A DNA stretch of 64,000 nt from JANELJ01 sp024511395 (GCA_963681975.1 OY820613.1:186001-250000), one strand, 5' to 3'. Numbered from the stretch's first letter, positions 16,747 through 26,106 are shown. Notes: a model not told the origin generated them from the sequence alone. Made by a program: numbers and translations.

Positions 16747-18090
16747 ATGAAGCCAGAGAAACAGCCAAAAATACCTCAGGAAGACCTGTTCAGGATGCGC
16801 CCTGAAAACATGCTGGACATAAACCATGAGTTGATTAAGTTATCAAAACACATAGATTGGGAAAGTCCTGATAAAGAATGGGGTGCTCTGTTTGTATCCA
16901 CTAAAGGTGCTCCTGCCATACGCACTCGATTGATTGCAGGATTGCATTACCTGAAACACCTGCATGATTTATCGGATGAACAGGTAGTAAAAGGCTGGAC
17001 AGAAAATCCGTACTGGCAGTATTTCTGTGGTGAAGAATACTTTCAGCATAAAATGCCCATACACCCTGTGACCATGACCAAATGGCGTAACCGGCCGGGT
17101 AAATCAGGCAGTGAAAAATTACTGATTGAAACCATTAAAGCCGGACTAAAGAGTAAAACCATAAAGCCCGGCAGTTTAAAGAAAGTCACGGTAGATACTA
17201 CCGTACAGGAAAAGAACATCGCTTTTCCAACCGATTCAAAGCTCCTGAACAAAGCCAGAGAAAACCTGGTTAAACTGTCCAAAGAGCACGGTATTAAACT
17301 GCGTCAGAACTATAATCGGGTTGGGCCGCAATATGTACTAATGGCCAGTCGTTATGCTCATGCAAAACAGTTTAAACGCATGAAGAAAATGAACAATAAA
17401 CTGAAATCCCGTTTAGGTCGTGTTAAACGGGATATTGAACGACAACTGCCCAACTATTCTGTTGATATTCAGTCTCTGTTTGAAGTAGCTCTAAAACAGG
17501 CTCAGAAACTGATTGAGCAGGAGCAGCACAGTAAAAACAAGCTTTACAGTTTACATGCACCGGAAGTCGAGTGTATCAGTAAAGGCAAAGCTCATAAGCC
17601 TTATGAATTTGGAGTTAAAACCAGTATCGCGGTAACTAACAAGGAAGGCTTTGTTATTGGTGCTCAAAGTTGTCCGGGCAATCCTTATGATGGACATACC
17701 TTGCTGCCACAACTGGAACAGATAAAACAGTTTACAGCCGTACAACCGGAACACTGCTTTGTTGACCGGGGTTATCGTGGACATGAAGTAAAAGACACTA
17801 AAGTTTTTATCTCAGGTCAGAAGCGAGGCGTTACCCGAAGTATTAAAAAGGCATTAAAACGGCGCAGTGCGATTGAGCCTGAAATTGGTCATATGAAAAA
17901 TGATGGCCGTTTAGACCGCTGCTACCTCAAAGGTGCAGTCGGTGATGCCATTAATGTGGTTATGGTAGCCGCTGGACATAACTTAAGAAAGATCCTCAAT
18001 AAGCTCCGGCTTTTGTGGCTCAAAATTATTTCCGGTTTGATGGGGTCTTTTATCAAACCGGGGCAATCAGCTGCTTTAAACCTGGCTTGA
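16747..18090 (+). CDS. IS5-family transposase
   Basis: A 447-residue transposase with the N-terminal DUF772-type domain (LSDEQVVKGWTENPYWQYFC) and a DDE core: TVDTTVQEKNI (first Asp), CFVDRGYRGHEV (second Asp), RRSAIEPEIGHMKNDGRLDR (Glu). It is intact and near-identical to the copies at 21398, 43594, 52415 and 57310, with a few substitutions (here P for L at NRPGKSG). Such uniformity implies recent amplification. Confidence 0.96.
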   Translation: MKPEKQPKIPQEDLFRMRPENMLDINHELIKLSKHIDWESPDKEWGALFVSTKGAPAIRTRLIAGLHYLKHLHDLSDEQVVKGWTENPYWQYFCGEEYFQHKMPIHPVTMTKWRNRPGKSGSEKLLIETIKAGLKSKTIKPGSLKKVTVDTTVQEKNIAFPTDSKLLNKARENLVKLSKEHGIKLRQNYNRVGPQYVLMASRYAHAKQFKRMKKMNNKLKSRLGRVKRDIERQLPNYSVDIQSLFEVALKQAQKLIEQEQHSKNKLYSLHAPEVECISKGKAHKPYEFGVKTSIAVTNKEGFVIGAQSCPGNPYDGHTLLPQLEQIKQFTAVQPEHCFVDRGYRGHEVKDTKVFISGQKRGVTRSIKKALKRRSAIEPEIGHMKNDGRLDRCYLKGAVGDAINVVMVAAGHNLRKILNKLRLLWLKIISGLMGSFIKPGQSAALNLA

Positions 18091-18210
18091 TGTCAGGCTT
18101 AAAACGGTATTATTCAGGTTGAACTATGTAATAAAACAGTTCACCGGGGATATCGCTGTATCCTTTGGTGTGCATTGCGGCCTACAGAAGTTTGTTTTTT
18201 CTTACTGAAG

Positions 18211-18246
18211 GCCGCTTCTTAAAAGATAGCTCTTTTAAGAAGCGGC
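18211..18246. repeat. 15-bp perfect palindrome inserted in an IS leader
   Basis: GCCGCTTCTTAAAAG and CTTTTAAGAAGCGGC flank a 6-nt loop. The homologous leader at 32200-32240 lacks this block, having only a short GGCAGCATTGCTGCC palindrome at that point. The hairpin is therefore an insertion or palindrome expansion in this copy. Confidence 0.7.
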
Positions 18247-18334
18247 GGCAATGCTGCCGAATTTTTGTCAACTATTTTTTGCTTTTTTTTACATTTTTTT
18301 CCTGTTTTTACTGAATTATTTTGTTTACCTCGGA

Positions 18335-18446
18335 GTAACAGGGGCCGGGTGTCCCTTGATGAAGTTTCGACAGCATGGAGGTTGTCGAAAAGCCTCCATG
18401 GATGGATTCACGGCGGCTTCAGCAAGGGATACCCGGTTCCTGTTAC
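18335..18446. repeat. REP-like imperfect palindromic element
   Basis: The outer arms (GTAACAGGGGCCGGGTGTCC... and ...ACCCGGTTCCTGTTAC) pair over about 24 bp with three mismatches. Inside are two overlapping perfect dyads, TTTCGACA/TGTCGAAA and CATGGAGG/CCTCCATG, then a GGATTCACGGCGGCTTC segment. This is a REP/BIME-like repetitive element. It is absent from the homologous IS leader at 32164-32230, so it is an insertion. Confidence 0.6.
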
Positions 18447-18902
18447 GGACTATCGGTTAACTGAGGGAATCAATAAATTTTAAATGATTCTCCTTTTTTG
18501 GGGGAGCTGAAACTCTAAACTTTAGCTTAAAAAAGTTCTTAATAAAAGTGCTTAAAAATATTGTTTAAATATGTCCTTTAAAAAGTTTTTTAATGAACCA
18601 TCAGAACATGAAGTAACGGATCAAAAACTTTACCAGCAACGTCGCAGTTTTATAAAGCAGAGTGCCAATATGATGGGGCGCTTTCTTTAAGTTCTATTGC
18701 GGCCTCATCTCTTATTCTGACTTCTGCCGTTAAAGCTTCCCAAAGTTGTGATACAGACAGTTCTGGAAAATTCATGAATATAAGCGGTGATAAACCCAAT
18801 AGCTGGAGTCAGATCACGCGGTATAATAATTATTATGAATTTTCCACCAGTAAGGAAGCCATTGTTCACCTGGCACAGGAGCTGACAATTAAGTCCTAAA
18901 TA

Positions 18903-20015
18903 GCTGATCCTAAAAGGTGTCCACCCTATAACCTTTTCTGTTGAATTTCAGAACCAGGAAACGGGGACACATTATTCATAAATTTTCTAACATCTTCCAT
19001 CAGGCTTTTCATTGTTGAATGTCGATGATTTCTGGTTACGGTATCATGTAACTGTTTCCATAATAGCTCTATTCTGTTTACCCGGGGGTGATAGGCTGGC
19101 TGAAATATCAGCTCAAACTTTTTATTATGGGACAGAAATATTTTCGTTATCTGGCTTTTATGTATAACATAATTATCCGCTATCAATCGGATGGTTTTAG
19201 CCTGCCTGTATCTTTTTCTTAACTCTGCCATCAGGCGTAAAAACAGGAATGAATTTTTACTTTCCCATTCTACCCAGACAACCTGACCTGTTTTAGCATT
19301 CAGGGCACCGGCCAGATAATTCTTCTGGTTTTTACCAGGAGTGGGTATTCTGGTTTGTTGTCCTTTTACAGACCAGAAACTGCCGATACGTGGATTTAAA
19401 TCAACATCGGCTTCATCCACATAAAATACAGGATGCTCAGCATTGGCTTTTTCCTTATCCTGTATGTATAGTGTTGGGCTGGCTCGTTTCCATTTTATAC
19501 CCGGTTTAGATAATAACCTCCGGATAGTAGAAGAATGAATATGGGTCTGAAATTCCTCGTTGACCTGCCGGGTTAATAATTCCGAAGTCCATCTTGAGTT
19601 AAAACATCCAAATTCTTTCGGCTGTGTCTGAACCAGTTCCAGTAACCGGGTACTAATGGTTTCATTGATACTATAGGGTGTTCTGCCACGGTTTTCCGGA
19701 ACCAGGACTGATTCACCAAATTGTTCAAAGCGTTGTACCCATTTTCTTATGCTTGTTCGGCTGGCATTCAGTAATTGGGGAACCTGTTTCCTACTGTAGC
19801 ACTGATGCAGGAGTAAAATAGCTTCAGCCCGCCTTCTGTAGTTACCATCTTTATTAAATTGTACGACTTTTTTTAACCGTCGGCGTACAGGACAGCTCAG
19901 TTCCGTTATAATATTATTTATACTTAAGCTTTGTTTGATCAGGTTGTTTTGGTTAATTTCTTTGTTCGATAAACAAAGCTTAAGTTCCATTTATATGACA
20001 CCATTTCGGAACAGT
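18903..20015 (-). mobile_element. IS630-family element, complete
   Basis: 1113 bp with imperfect terminal repeats (CTGATCCTAAAAGGTGTC / CTGTTCCGAAATGGTGTC) and a TA duplication (18901-18902 and 20016-20017), as expected for IS630. It is inserted in msrP. Confidence 0.88.
18926..19990 (-). CDS. IS630-family transposase
   Basis: A 354-residue transposase of the IS630/Tc1 superfamily, intact. It has an N-terminal double helix-turn-helix (RRAEAILLLHQCYSRKQVPQ, SRTSIRKWVQRFEQFG) and a DDE core: VFYVDEADVDLNPRIG, LIADNYVIHKS and HPRVNRIELLWKQLHD. It is the only copy in the window. Confidence 0.93.
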   Translation of the reverse strand: MELKLCLSNKEINQNNLIKQSLSINNIITELSCPVRRRLKKVVQFNKDGNYRRRAEAILLLHQCYSRKQVPQLLNASRTSIRKWVQRFEQFGESVLVPENRGRTPYSINETISTRLLELVQTQPKEFGCFNSRWTSELLTRQVNEEFQTHIHSSTIRRLLSKPGIKWKRASPTLYIQDKEKANAEHPVFYVDEADVDLNPRIGSFWSVKGQQTRIPTPGKNQKNYLAGALNAKTGQVVWVEWESKNSFLFLRLMAELRKRYRQAKTIRLIADNYVIHKSQITKIFLSHNKKFELIFQPAYHPRVNRIELLWKQLHDTVTRNHRHSTMKSLMEDVRKFMNNVSPFPGSEIQQKRL

Positions 20016-21277
20016 TATTTAGACAATAACTATTGATGGAGAAGTAGAAAAAACTCTGACTTTAGGGGTTGAAGATATACTGTCCTTAATACCGCAGGAA
20101 GAACGAATTTATCGTTTGCGCTGTGTGGAAGGATGGTCCATGGTTATCACCTGGAATATTTTTTCACTCTGCCATTTACTTAAGTGGGTGCAACTGACGT
20201 CCAGGGCAAAATACGTAGAGTTTATCAGCCTGCTGCGCCCGGAAGAAATGATTGGACAACGCATCAAGTCCCTTGACTGGCCATTTAGAGAATCATTACG
20301 CATAGATGAAGCCATGCATCCGCTGACCATGATTGCCACCGGGCTTTATGGTAAGGAGCTGCCAAAACAGAACGGTGCTCCTCTGCGTCTGGTCGTACCC
20401 TGGAAATACGCTTTTAAAAGCATTGAAGCGATTACCCATATCCGTTTGTCTGAACACAGGCCGGTTTCCAGCTGGCAAAAAGCAGTACCTTCAGAATATG
20501 GCTTTTATGCCAATGTTAATCCTGAAGTCCAGCATCCCCGCTGGACCCAGTGCAGAGAAACCCGTATTGGTGAACTGAGCAAACGTCGTACTCAAATGTA
20601 TAACGGTTATGCAGAGCAGGTAGCACATCTCTATCAGGGGATGGATCTTGAAAAATACTTCTGAGTATCAGCCGCCAGTTACTTCTGTTTCATTCTGGCT
20701 GAAAAAAACTATCGTATCATCTGGCGGCTGCTTTTTGTACTTTCAGCGGTACCAGCTGTGCATCTTTATTATCTGTATTCTGTTGAGCAACTGGGAATTA
20801 ATCCACTGGAAACCATGACCCGTTCAACAGGCGCTGGACACTGATTTTCCTGATCATTACCTTAACCATGACACCTTTACGACGCTTAACGTCCTGGTTC
20901 AGTCAGCGAGTTAATGCTGCTTATGGTAAGCGGGTATCAGACTGGAACTGGATGATTATGCTTAGAAGAATGATTGGCTTGTACTGCTTTTTTTATGCCA
21001 GTGTTCATTTATGGATATTTCTACAGTTTGACCTTATGTGGGACTGGGAATTTCTGTAGGAAGATTTACAGGAAAAACAGTATATTTTATTTGGTTTTAT
21101 GGCCTACCTGATTACCTTATTATTGGCTCTGACCTCTTTTAATCGGGTTATACGCTGGATGGGCGGCGCTGGAAAACCCTGCATCTTCAGTGTGCCTGGT
21201 TAGTATACTGGTGCTGGTACACTACTAGATGCTGATTAAAGTAGGTGTTTATACTCCGCTGCCTTATACTATAATTA

Positions 21278-22775
21278 GTCTGCCCTGAATAAAACATAGT
21301 GCATTGATTTATAAAGAAATATTTCTTGATTATGGGTGTTAAATTTGCAGGTTTTTGGTAAAATAAGCCTTATTACCTTGCAAATTTCCAGACCAGAATG
21401 AAGCCAAAGAAACAGCCAAAAATACCTCAGGAAGACCTGTTCAGGATGCGCCTTGAAAACATGCTGGACATAAACCATGAGTTGATTAAGTTATCAAAAC
21501 ACATAGATTGGGAAAGTCCTGATAAAGAATGGGGCGCTCTGTTTGTATCCACTAAAGGTGCTCCTGCCATACGCACTCGATTGATTGCAGGATTGCATTA
21601 CCTGAAACACCTGCATGATTTATCGGATGAACAGGTAGTAAAAGGCTGGACAGAAAATCCGTACTGGCAGTATTTCTGTGGTGAAGAATACTTTCAGCAT
21701 AAAATGCCTATACACCCTGTGACCATGACCAAATGGCGTAACCGGCTGGGTAAATCAGGCAGTGAAAAATTACTGATTGAAACCATTAAAGCCGGACTAA
21801 AGAGTAAAACCATAAAGCCCGGCAGTTTAAAGAAAGTCACGGTAGATACTACCGTACAGGAAAAGAACATCGCTTTTCCAACCGATTCAAAGCTCCTGAA
21901 CAAAGCCAGAGAAAACCTGGTTAAACTGTCCAAAGAGCACGGTATTAAACTGCGTCAGAACTATAATCGGGTTGGGCCGCAATATGTACTAATGGCCAGT
22001 CGTTATGCACATGCAAAACAGTTTAAACGCATGAAGAAAATGAACAATAAACTGAAATCCCGTTTAGGTCGTGTTAAACGGGATATTGAACGACAACTGC
22101 CCAACTATTCTGTTGATATTCAGTCATTGTTTGAAGTGGCACTGGAACAGGCTCAGAAACTGATTGAGCAGGAGCAGCACAGTAAGAACAAGCTTTACAG
22201 TTTACATGCACCGGAAGTCGAGTGTATCAGTAAAGGCAAAGCTCATAAGCCTTATGAATTTGGAGTTAAAACCAGTATCGCGGTAACTAACAAGGAAGGC
22301 TTTGTTATTGGTGCTCAAAGTTGTCCGGGCAATCCTTATGATGGACATACCTTGCTGCCACAACTGGAACAGATAAAACAGTTTACAGCCGTACAACCGG
22401 AACACTGCTTTGTTGACCGGGGTTATCGTGGACATGAAGTAAAAGACACTAAAGTTTTTATCTCAGGTCAGAAGCGAGGCGTTACCCGAAGTATTAAAAA
22501 GGCATTAAAACGGCGCAGTGCGATTGAGCCTGAAATTGGTCATATGAAAAACGATGGCCGTTTAGACCGCTGCTACCTCAAAGGTGCAGTCGGTGATGCC
22601 ATTAATGTGGTTATGGTAGCCGCTGGACATAACTTAAGAAAGATCCTCAATAAGCTCCGGCTTTTGTGGCTCAAAATTATTTCCGGTTTGATGGGGTCTT
22701 TTATCAAACCGGGGCAATCAGCTGCTTTAAACCTGGCTTGATGTCAGGCTTAAAACGGTATTATTCAGGTTGAAC
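21278..22775 (+). mobile_element. IS5-family element, complete (1498 bp)
   Basis: A complete copy with the same terminal repeats as at 16627 and a TA duplication (21276-21277 and 22776-22777). It is inserted in the msrQ pseudogene. Confidence 0.96.
21398..22741 (+). CDS. IS5-family transposase
   Basis: 447 residues, intact, with all DDE motifs as in the copy at 16747. Small differences (LENM for PENM, NRLGKSG, ALEQAQK) distinguish it from that copy. The dyad before the start is conserved. Confidence 0.96.
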   Translation: MKPKKQPKIPQEDLFRMRLENMLDINHELIKLSKHIDWESPDKEWGALFVSTKGAPAIRTRLIAGLHYLKHLHDLSDEQVVKGWTENPYWQYFCGEEYFQHKMPIHPVTMTKWRNRLGKSGSEKLLIETIKAGLKSKTIKPGSLKKVTVDTTVQEKNIAFPTDSKLLNKARENLVKLSKEHGIKLRQNYNRVGPQYVLMASRYAHAKQFKRMKKMNNKLKSRLGRVKRDIERQLPNYSVDIQSLFEVALEQAQKLIEQEQHSKNKLYSLHAPEVECISKGKAHKPYEFGVKTSIAVTNKEGFVIGAQSCPGNPYDGHTLLPQLEQIKQFTAVQPEHCFVDRGYRGHEVKDTKVFISGQKRGVTRSIKKALKRRSAIEPEIGHMKNDGRLDRCYLKGAVGDAINVVMVAAGHNLRKILNKLRLLWLKIISGLMGSFIKPGQSAALNLA

Positions 22776-22776
22776 T

Positions 22777-22809
22777 AATTATTACATTATTACATTATTA
22801 CATTATTAC
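22777..22809. repeat. 8-bp tandem repeat (ATTATTAC x4)
   Basis: Four tandem ATTATTAC units directly abut the right end of the IS5-family element, within the msrQ remnant. It is a candidate slippage locus; no coding role is seen. Confidence 0.75.
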
Positions 22810-22897
22810 TGCTGTACCGGATTGTGGCTTACTATGGATTGTTCTTTAGAAAGCCAAAAGACCTGGGAGAGATAGTTGCAGAGCGTTAAAAACAGCT

Positions 22898-23290
22898 TTA
22901 CTCAAATAGTTCAGCAGGTAAGGCAACTTTGCTTTTGCTATTTACATCAAGGCAAACATGTACAGTCTGTATAACTGCTTTTAATTCATCCTGAGTATTA
23001 TAAAACTGATATTCCAGCGCAAAAGAGTGTTCTCTTTTTTCAGTTAAGAATAGTTTAATAACAATGTTTTCATTTAAAGCAATGGGTGTTTTAAAATCCG
23101 CTTCAGTATGAACAATAGGCAGAATACGACCTGAATCCAGTATTCTGGAGATAGTATACTGTCGGCTGACCATCCAGTCTTCATAGGCATTATGCGCAAA
23201 ATAAAAATAACGGGCATAAAATACTACGCCGGCCGCATCAATATCATGTATGCGGGTGCATAGTTTAGTTTCATAAAGTAATGCGACCAT
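22898..23290 (-). CDS. menI: Hotdog-fold acyl-CoA thioesterase, probable DHNA-CoA hydrolase (MenI-like)
   Basis: A 130-residue protein of the 4HBT/YbgC thioesterase family, with the signature HDIDAAGVVFYARYF at residues 15-29; the second Asp corresponds to the catalytic Asp of the family. It is the last gene of the men operon and its start overlaps menC by 20 bp. In that setting the likely reaction is hydrolysis of 1,4-dihydroxy-2-naphthoyl-CoA, the step before MenA. Cyanobacterial MenI belongs to this same fold class. Substrate assignment is by context only. Confidence 0.72.
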   Translation of the reverse strand: MVALLYETKLCTRIHDIDAAGVVFYARYFYFAHNAYEDWMVSRQYTISRILDSGRILPIVHTEADFKTPIALNENIVIKLFLTEKREHSFALEYQFYNTQDELKAVIQTVHVCLDVNSKSKVALPAELFE

Positions 23291-24335
23291 GTTTTATTTC
23301 CGGTGCTTCAATTAAAGTATCTTCCAGCCAGTATGCTGTGGCCAGTCCATGATGCAGTCCATTATTAACTGCGGCAGCTAAATAGCAGATCGGCCATAGT
23401 CCGTAAGCCGTTTCAATGGCAGAGGTAATAACTACTTCTATTCCACGAGACTGTGCAATCTGTGCCAGCTGCCAGCTTTTTATAATGCCACCGATCAGAG
23501 TGGGCTTCAAGACAATACGTTGTACGGGTAATAGTTTTAAGTCAGTAAGCTTATTAAGTGATTCATCCAGAGCGAGGCTTATTGATGTCTGTTTCTGTAA
23601 TAAGCGGTAGTTCTGAATATTAAATTCTCTAAGTGGTTCTTCTATACTGTCAATTCGTTGTATATAAGATTTTAATTCACTATTAATAAAATCCAGGAAC
23701 CACTGGCTCTGTGCAAGCGTCCAGCTTTTATTGCAGTCAAGTCGGATTCTGGTCTCTGGTTTAAGGCGTATTAATAAGGTTTTTAATTGCCTGGCTTCCT
23801 GTTCAACTGGTTGTATACCCAGTTTAAATTTAAGGCATTGAAAGCCCTGTTTTTCAATATGAGTTATATTTTTTGAGTTCTGTTGGTTTATATCACCCAG
23901 CATGGCATTAACCAGAATGCTTTTACTGGCATCAGGGTTTAGTAATTGTGCTAGGTTTTGTTTTCTGTATTGGCTGATCAGAGATAATATGGCTGTTTCC
24001 AGTGCAAAGCGGCTGGCAGGGTAGTGTGCAAGTTTATCTGGACAGCTTTCATCTATTGGTATGGCTTTAACTGTATCAAGTGTTTCTGTTAGTTGTAGCT
24101 GAGCTTCGGATATGGTTTCAGTTCCCATAGTATCAAGAAGGGCGCATTCCCCGCAAGCAATAAGTCCCTGTGCTGTAATTAGCTTTAGTATAAAACCCTG
24201 ACGATAATGGAAATTGTGTGAGGCCGTATTCCATGGCTGTGTCAGCTTTATTTTATAGGACTGTAACTGATAGTGCTCCAGTTTAAAATCTGTTGTGCAG
24301 CTGACCAGTAAGGATTGTAATGATTGACTGAACAT
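23271..24335 (-). CDS. menC: o-Succinylbenzoate synthase
   Basis: A 354-residue member of the enolase superfamily that dehydrates SHCHC to o-succinylbenzoate in menaquinone synthesis. Visible catalytic and metal residues are the Lys in CLKFKLG, the Asp in RLDCNKSW, the Glu in SIEEPLREF, the Asp in LALDES and the Lys in VLKPTLIGG. The gene abuts menA (one-base overlap) and overlaps the thioesterase gene, so the operon is tightly coupled. Its protein is somewhat longer than E. coli MenC (320). Confidence 0.9.
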   Translation of the reverse strand: MFSQSLQSLLVSCTTDFKLEHYQLQSYKIKLTQPWNTASHNFHYRQGFILKLITAQGLIACGECALLDTMGTETISEAQLQLTETLDTVKAIPIDESCPDKLAHYPASRFALETAILSLISQYRKQNLAQLLNPDASKSILVNAMLGDINQQNSKNITHIEKQGFQCLKFKLGIQPVEQEARQLKTLLIRLKPETRIRLDCNKSWTLAQSQWFLDFINSELKSYIQRIDSIEEPLREFNIQNYRLLQKQTSISLALDESLNKLTDLKLLPVQRIVLKPTLIGGIIKSWQLAQIAQSRGIEVVITSAIETAYGLWPICYLAAAVNNGLHHGLATAYWLEDTLIEAPEIKHGRITL

Positions 24336-25219
24336 TAGGTATTAAAGATAAAGGCAGGCAGTAGTAATAAGGTATAGATAAGCTGTAATTGTGCTGTCTG
24401 TGCCAGTATCCGGTTTAACTGTGGAGAAATTTCCATACTGTAAAACTGACGAATAATCCTGTAGACCAGGGGCAGGCTTAAAAACGGCAGTAATATAAGT
24501 AAGGAATAAATACTGATTAAAGTCAGCAGTAACAGGTAAGGATAAATCAGCATAGCGGCATAAAGTAGTCTGGCGACTGGTCTGCCAATATAATGTACCA
24601 GAGTCAGTTTATTGACCTGTTCATCACCTTCCAGATCACGGTAATTATTAACCAGTAAAATAGCGGTAGCGATACTGCCAATGGTGCTGCCCATTAAAAT
24701 GCTAAACAGGTTAATATCCAGGGTCTGTAAATAGTAGCTGCCGCCGACTCCGGCCAGGCCAAAAAAAATCAGTACAAATAATTCGCCAAAGGGTGAATAG
24801 GCAATGGGCTTTGGACCGGCTGTATAGGCATAACCGCAGAGTATGGAAATTAAGCCCAGTAGAATAATCGGCCAGCCGCCAATCCAGGCAAGGTAGATAC
24901 CGCTGCTAAAGGCTATTATAAAACTCAGCACTGCGCCGGACTTAATCTGGCTGGCACTTAGCCAGCCCTGCTGTGTAGCACGTCTGGGGCCAAGCCGCTG
25001 ATGAGTGTCTGCGCCTTTTTCAAAATCGGCGGCATCATTATAAAGGTTGGTGCCAATCTGAATACATAAAGCAGACAGTAGGGTCAGTAAAAAAATGCTT
25101 ATGGAAAACTGTTGTTGATCATGCCAGGCCAGAGCTGAACCCAGTAATACCGGTGTTACAGAAATGGACAGAGTTTTGGGGCGTATGGCCAGCCACCATA
25201 TAGTCAGTTTACCAGGCAT
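24335..25219 (-). CDS. menA: 1,4-Dihydroxy-2-naphthoate polyprenyltransferase
   Basis: A 294-residue UbiA-family integral membrane prenyltransferase that attaches the polyprenyl tail to DHNA, giving demethylmenaquinone. The two Asp-rich motifs are present: NLYNDAADFEKGAD near residues 58-71 and NNYRDLEGDEQVNK near 190. It has about eight to nine hydrophobic helices. It sits between menB and menC in the minus-strand men operon. Intact. Confidence 0.94.
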   Translation of the reverse strand: MPGKLTIWWLAIRPKTLSISVTPVLLGSALAWHDQQQFSISIFLLTLLSALCIQIGTNLYNDAADFEKGADTHQRLGPRRATQQGWLSASQIKSGAVLSFIIAFSSGIYLAWIGGWPIILLGLISILCGYAYTAGPKPIAYSPFGELFVLIFFGLAGVGGSYYLQTLDINLFSILMGSTIGSIATAILLVNNYRDLEGDEQVNKLTLVHYIGRPVARLLYAAMLIYPYLLLLTLISIYSLLILLPFLSLPLVYRIIRQFYSMEISPQLNRILAQTAQLQLIYTLLLLPAFIFNT

Positions 25220-25227
25220 AGTATGGA

Positions 25228-26061
25228 TCAGGGGCGGCGTTTAAAACGGCTGAAATCAGGCGGGCGTTTTTCCACAAAGGCATTGCGTCCTTCCTGACCT
25301 TCTTCAGTCATATAAAACAGCGCCGTGGTATTGCCTGCCAGTTCCTGGATACCGGCCAGACCATCCGTATCGGCATTAAATGCGGATTTAAGAACCCGTA
25401 GGGCAGTAGGAGAATGCTGTAGCATTTCGCGGCACCAGCTAATGGTTTCCTGTTCCAGTTCTTTAAGAGGCACTACCGTATTGACCAGTCCCATATCCAG
25501 TGCCGCCTGAGCATCATATTGACGACACAGGAACCAGATCTCCTTGGTTTTTTTCAGACCAATAGTGCGGGCCATAATACCGGCACCCAGACCGGCATCA
25601 AAACTGCCGACCTTTGGGCCGGTCTGACCAAAATGGGCATTATCGGCAGCAATCGTTAAATCACAGATTAAATGCAGTACATGTCCGCCGCCTATGGCAT
25701 AACCGGCCACCATGGCCACAATGGGTTTGGGCAGGGTGCGGATCTGCCGTTGCAGTTCTAGCACATTGAGATGGTTAATACCCTGTTGATCTTTATAGCC
25801 GCCGTCCTCACCGCGGATTTTCTGATCGCCGCCGGAACAGAAGGCCAGGTCGCCGGCACCGGTTAAAATAATCACCCCGATACTATTGTCGTAATGGGCA
25901 TGATGAAAGGCTTCAATCATCTCACTGACGGTTTCAGGCCTAAAGGCATTGCGTACCTGCGGCCGATTAATGGTTATTTTGGCAATACCGGCAGTGTCAT
26001 CTGTGCCATGCTCGTAGAGTATATCGGTAAAATTATAGTCGCTAACGGTATTCCAGCTCAT
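25228..26061 (-). CDS. menB: 1,4-Dihydroxy-2-naphthoyl-CoA synthase
   Basis: A 277-residue crotonase-superfamily enzyme that cyclises o-succinylbenzoyl-CoA to DHNA-CoA. Family marks are FCSGGDQKIRGEDGGY (oxyanion and active-site loop), GYAIGGGHVLHLICDLTIAA and GPKVGSFDAGLGA. Length is normal (E. coli 285). Its place between menD and menA shows the pathway context. The menE ligase that would make its substrate is not in this window. Confidence 0.95.
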   Translation of the reverse strand: MSWNTVSDYNFTDILYEHGTDDTAGIAKITINRPQVRNAFRPETVSEMIEAFHHAHYDNSIGVIILTGAGDLAFCSGGDQKIRGEDGGYKDQQGINHLNVLELQRQIRTLPKPIVAMVAGYAIGGGHVLHLICDLTIAADNAHFGQTGPKVGSFDAGLGAGIMARTIGLKKTKEIWFLCRQYDAQAALDMGLVNTVVPLKELEQETISWCREMLQHSPTALRVLKSAFNADTDGLAGIQELAGNTTALFYMTEEGQEGRNAFVEKRPPDFSRFKRRP

Positions 26062-26106
26062 ATTTGTTATCCGGTTTGTGATGCTTCACAAGCATGTATT
26101 CAGGAG

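Larger units (their letters stand above)
16627..18124 (+). mobile_element. IS5-family element, complete (1498 bp)
   Basis: A complete copy with imperfect terminal repeats (GTCTGCCCTGAATAAAAC left; GTTCAACCTGAATAATAC as reverse complement of the right) flanked by a TA duplication at 16625-16626 and 18125-18126. It is inserted in codon 17-18 of the IS4/IS701-like transposase. The target joins seamlessly if the IS and one TA are removed, matching the uninterrupted sequence at 32261-32330. Confidence 0.96.
15909..18525 (-). mobile_element. IS4/IS701-like element, interrupted and truncated
   Basis: The 5' terminus is the repeat CTAAACTTTAG at 18515-18525 (minus-strand left end). The transposase start codon is at 18175. 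A 1498-bp IS5-family copy sits inside (16627-18124) after codon 17. The 3' half was removed where the IS3 element joins at 15908/15909. Relative to the copy at 32164 the leader carries two extra palindromic insertions (18211-18246 and 18335-18446). The family is judged from its DDE motifs and the 9-bp target duplication seen at 32155. Confidence 0.8.
18571..20664 (+). pseudogene. msrP: Protein-methionine-sulfoxide reductase catalytic subunit MsrP, disrupted
   Basis: MsrP (YedY) is a periplasmic molybdenum enzyme that repairs oxidised methionines in envelope proteins. The start at 18571 encodes SFKKFFNEPSEHEV and a twin-arginine motif QRRSFIKQ. A frameshift near 18680 stops it at 18688, and the next frame continues through the YNNYYEFSTSKEA motif to about 18895. 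An IS630-family element sits at 18903-20015. The rest (RCVEGWSMV with the Mo-ligating Cys, LRLVVPWKYAFKSIEAITHI, ending QGMDLEKYF) is open from 20116. The gene is dead from an IS insertion plus small indels. Confidence 0.9.
20680..22889 (+). pseudogene. msrQ: Heme-binding membrane subunit MsrQ, disrupted
   Basis: MsrQ (YedZ) passes electrons from the quinone pool to MsrP. Segments in order are IIWRLLFVLSAVPAVHLYYL, a frameshift near 20840, LIFLIITLTMTPLRRL, RRMIGLYCFFYASVHLWIF, TAG at 21057-21059, LFGFMAYLITLLLALTSFN, then LVHY, TAG at 21236-21238, MLIKVGVYTPLPYTI. An IS5-family copy follows (21278-22775), and the tail IVAYYGLFFRKPKDLGEIVA ends at 22889. Several independent lesions show long-standing loss, in line with the broken msrP just upstream. 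Confidence 0.85.

Noticed and set aside
15865..16827. A continuous 320-codon minus-strand frame
   Set aside because: Its first part is antisense to the IS5-family transposase; only the portion below 16624 is real transposase sequence.
22777..22809. The ATTATTAC repeats as a CRISPR-like or phase-variation array
   Set aside because: Only four units of 8 bp, no spacers, and located in a dead gene. No CRISPR array or cas gene was seen in the window.
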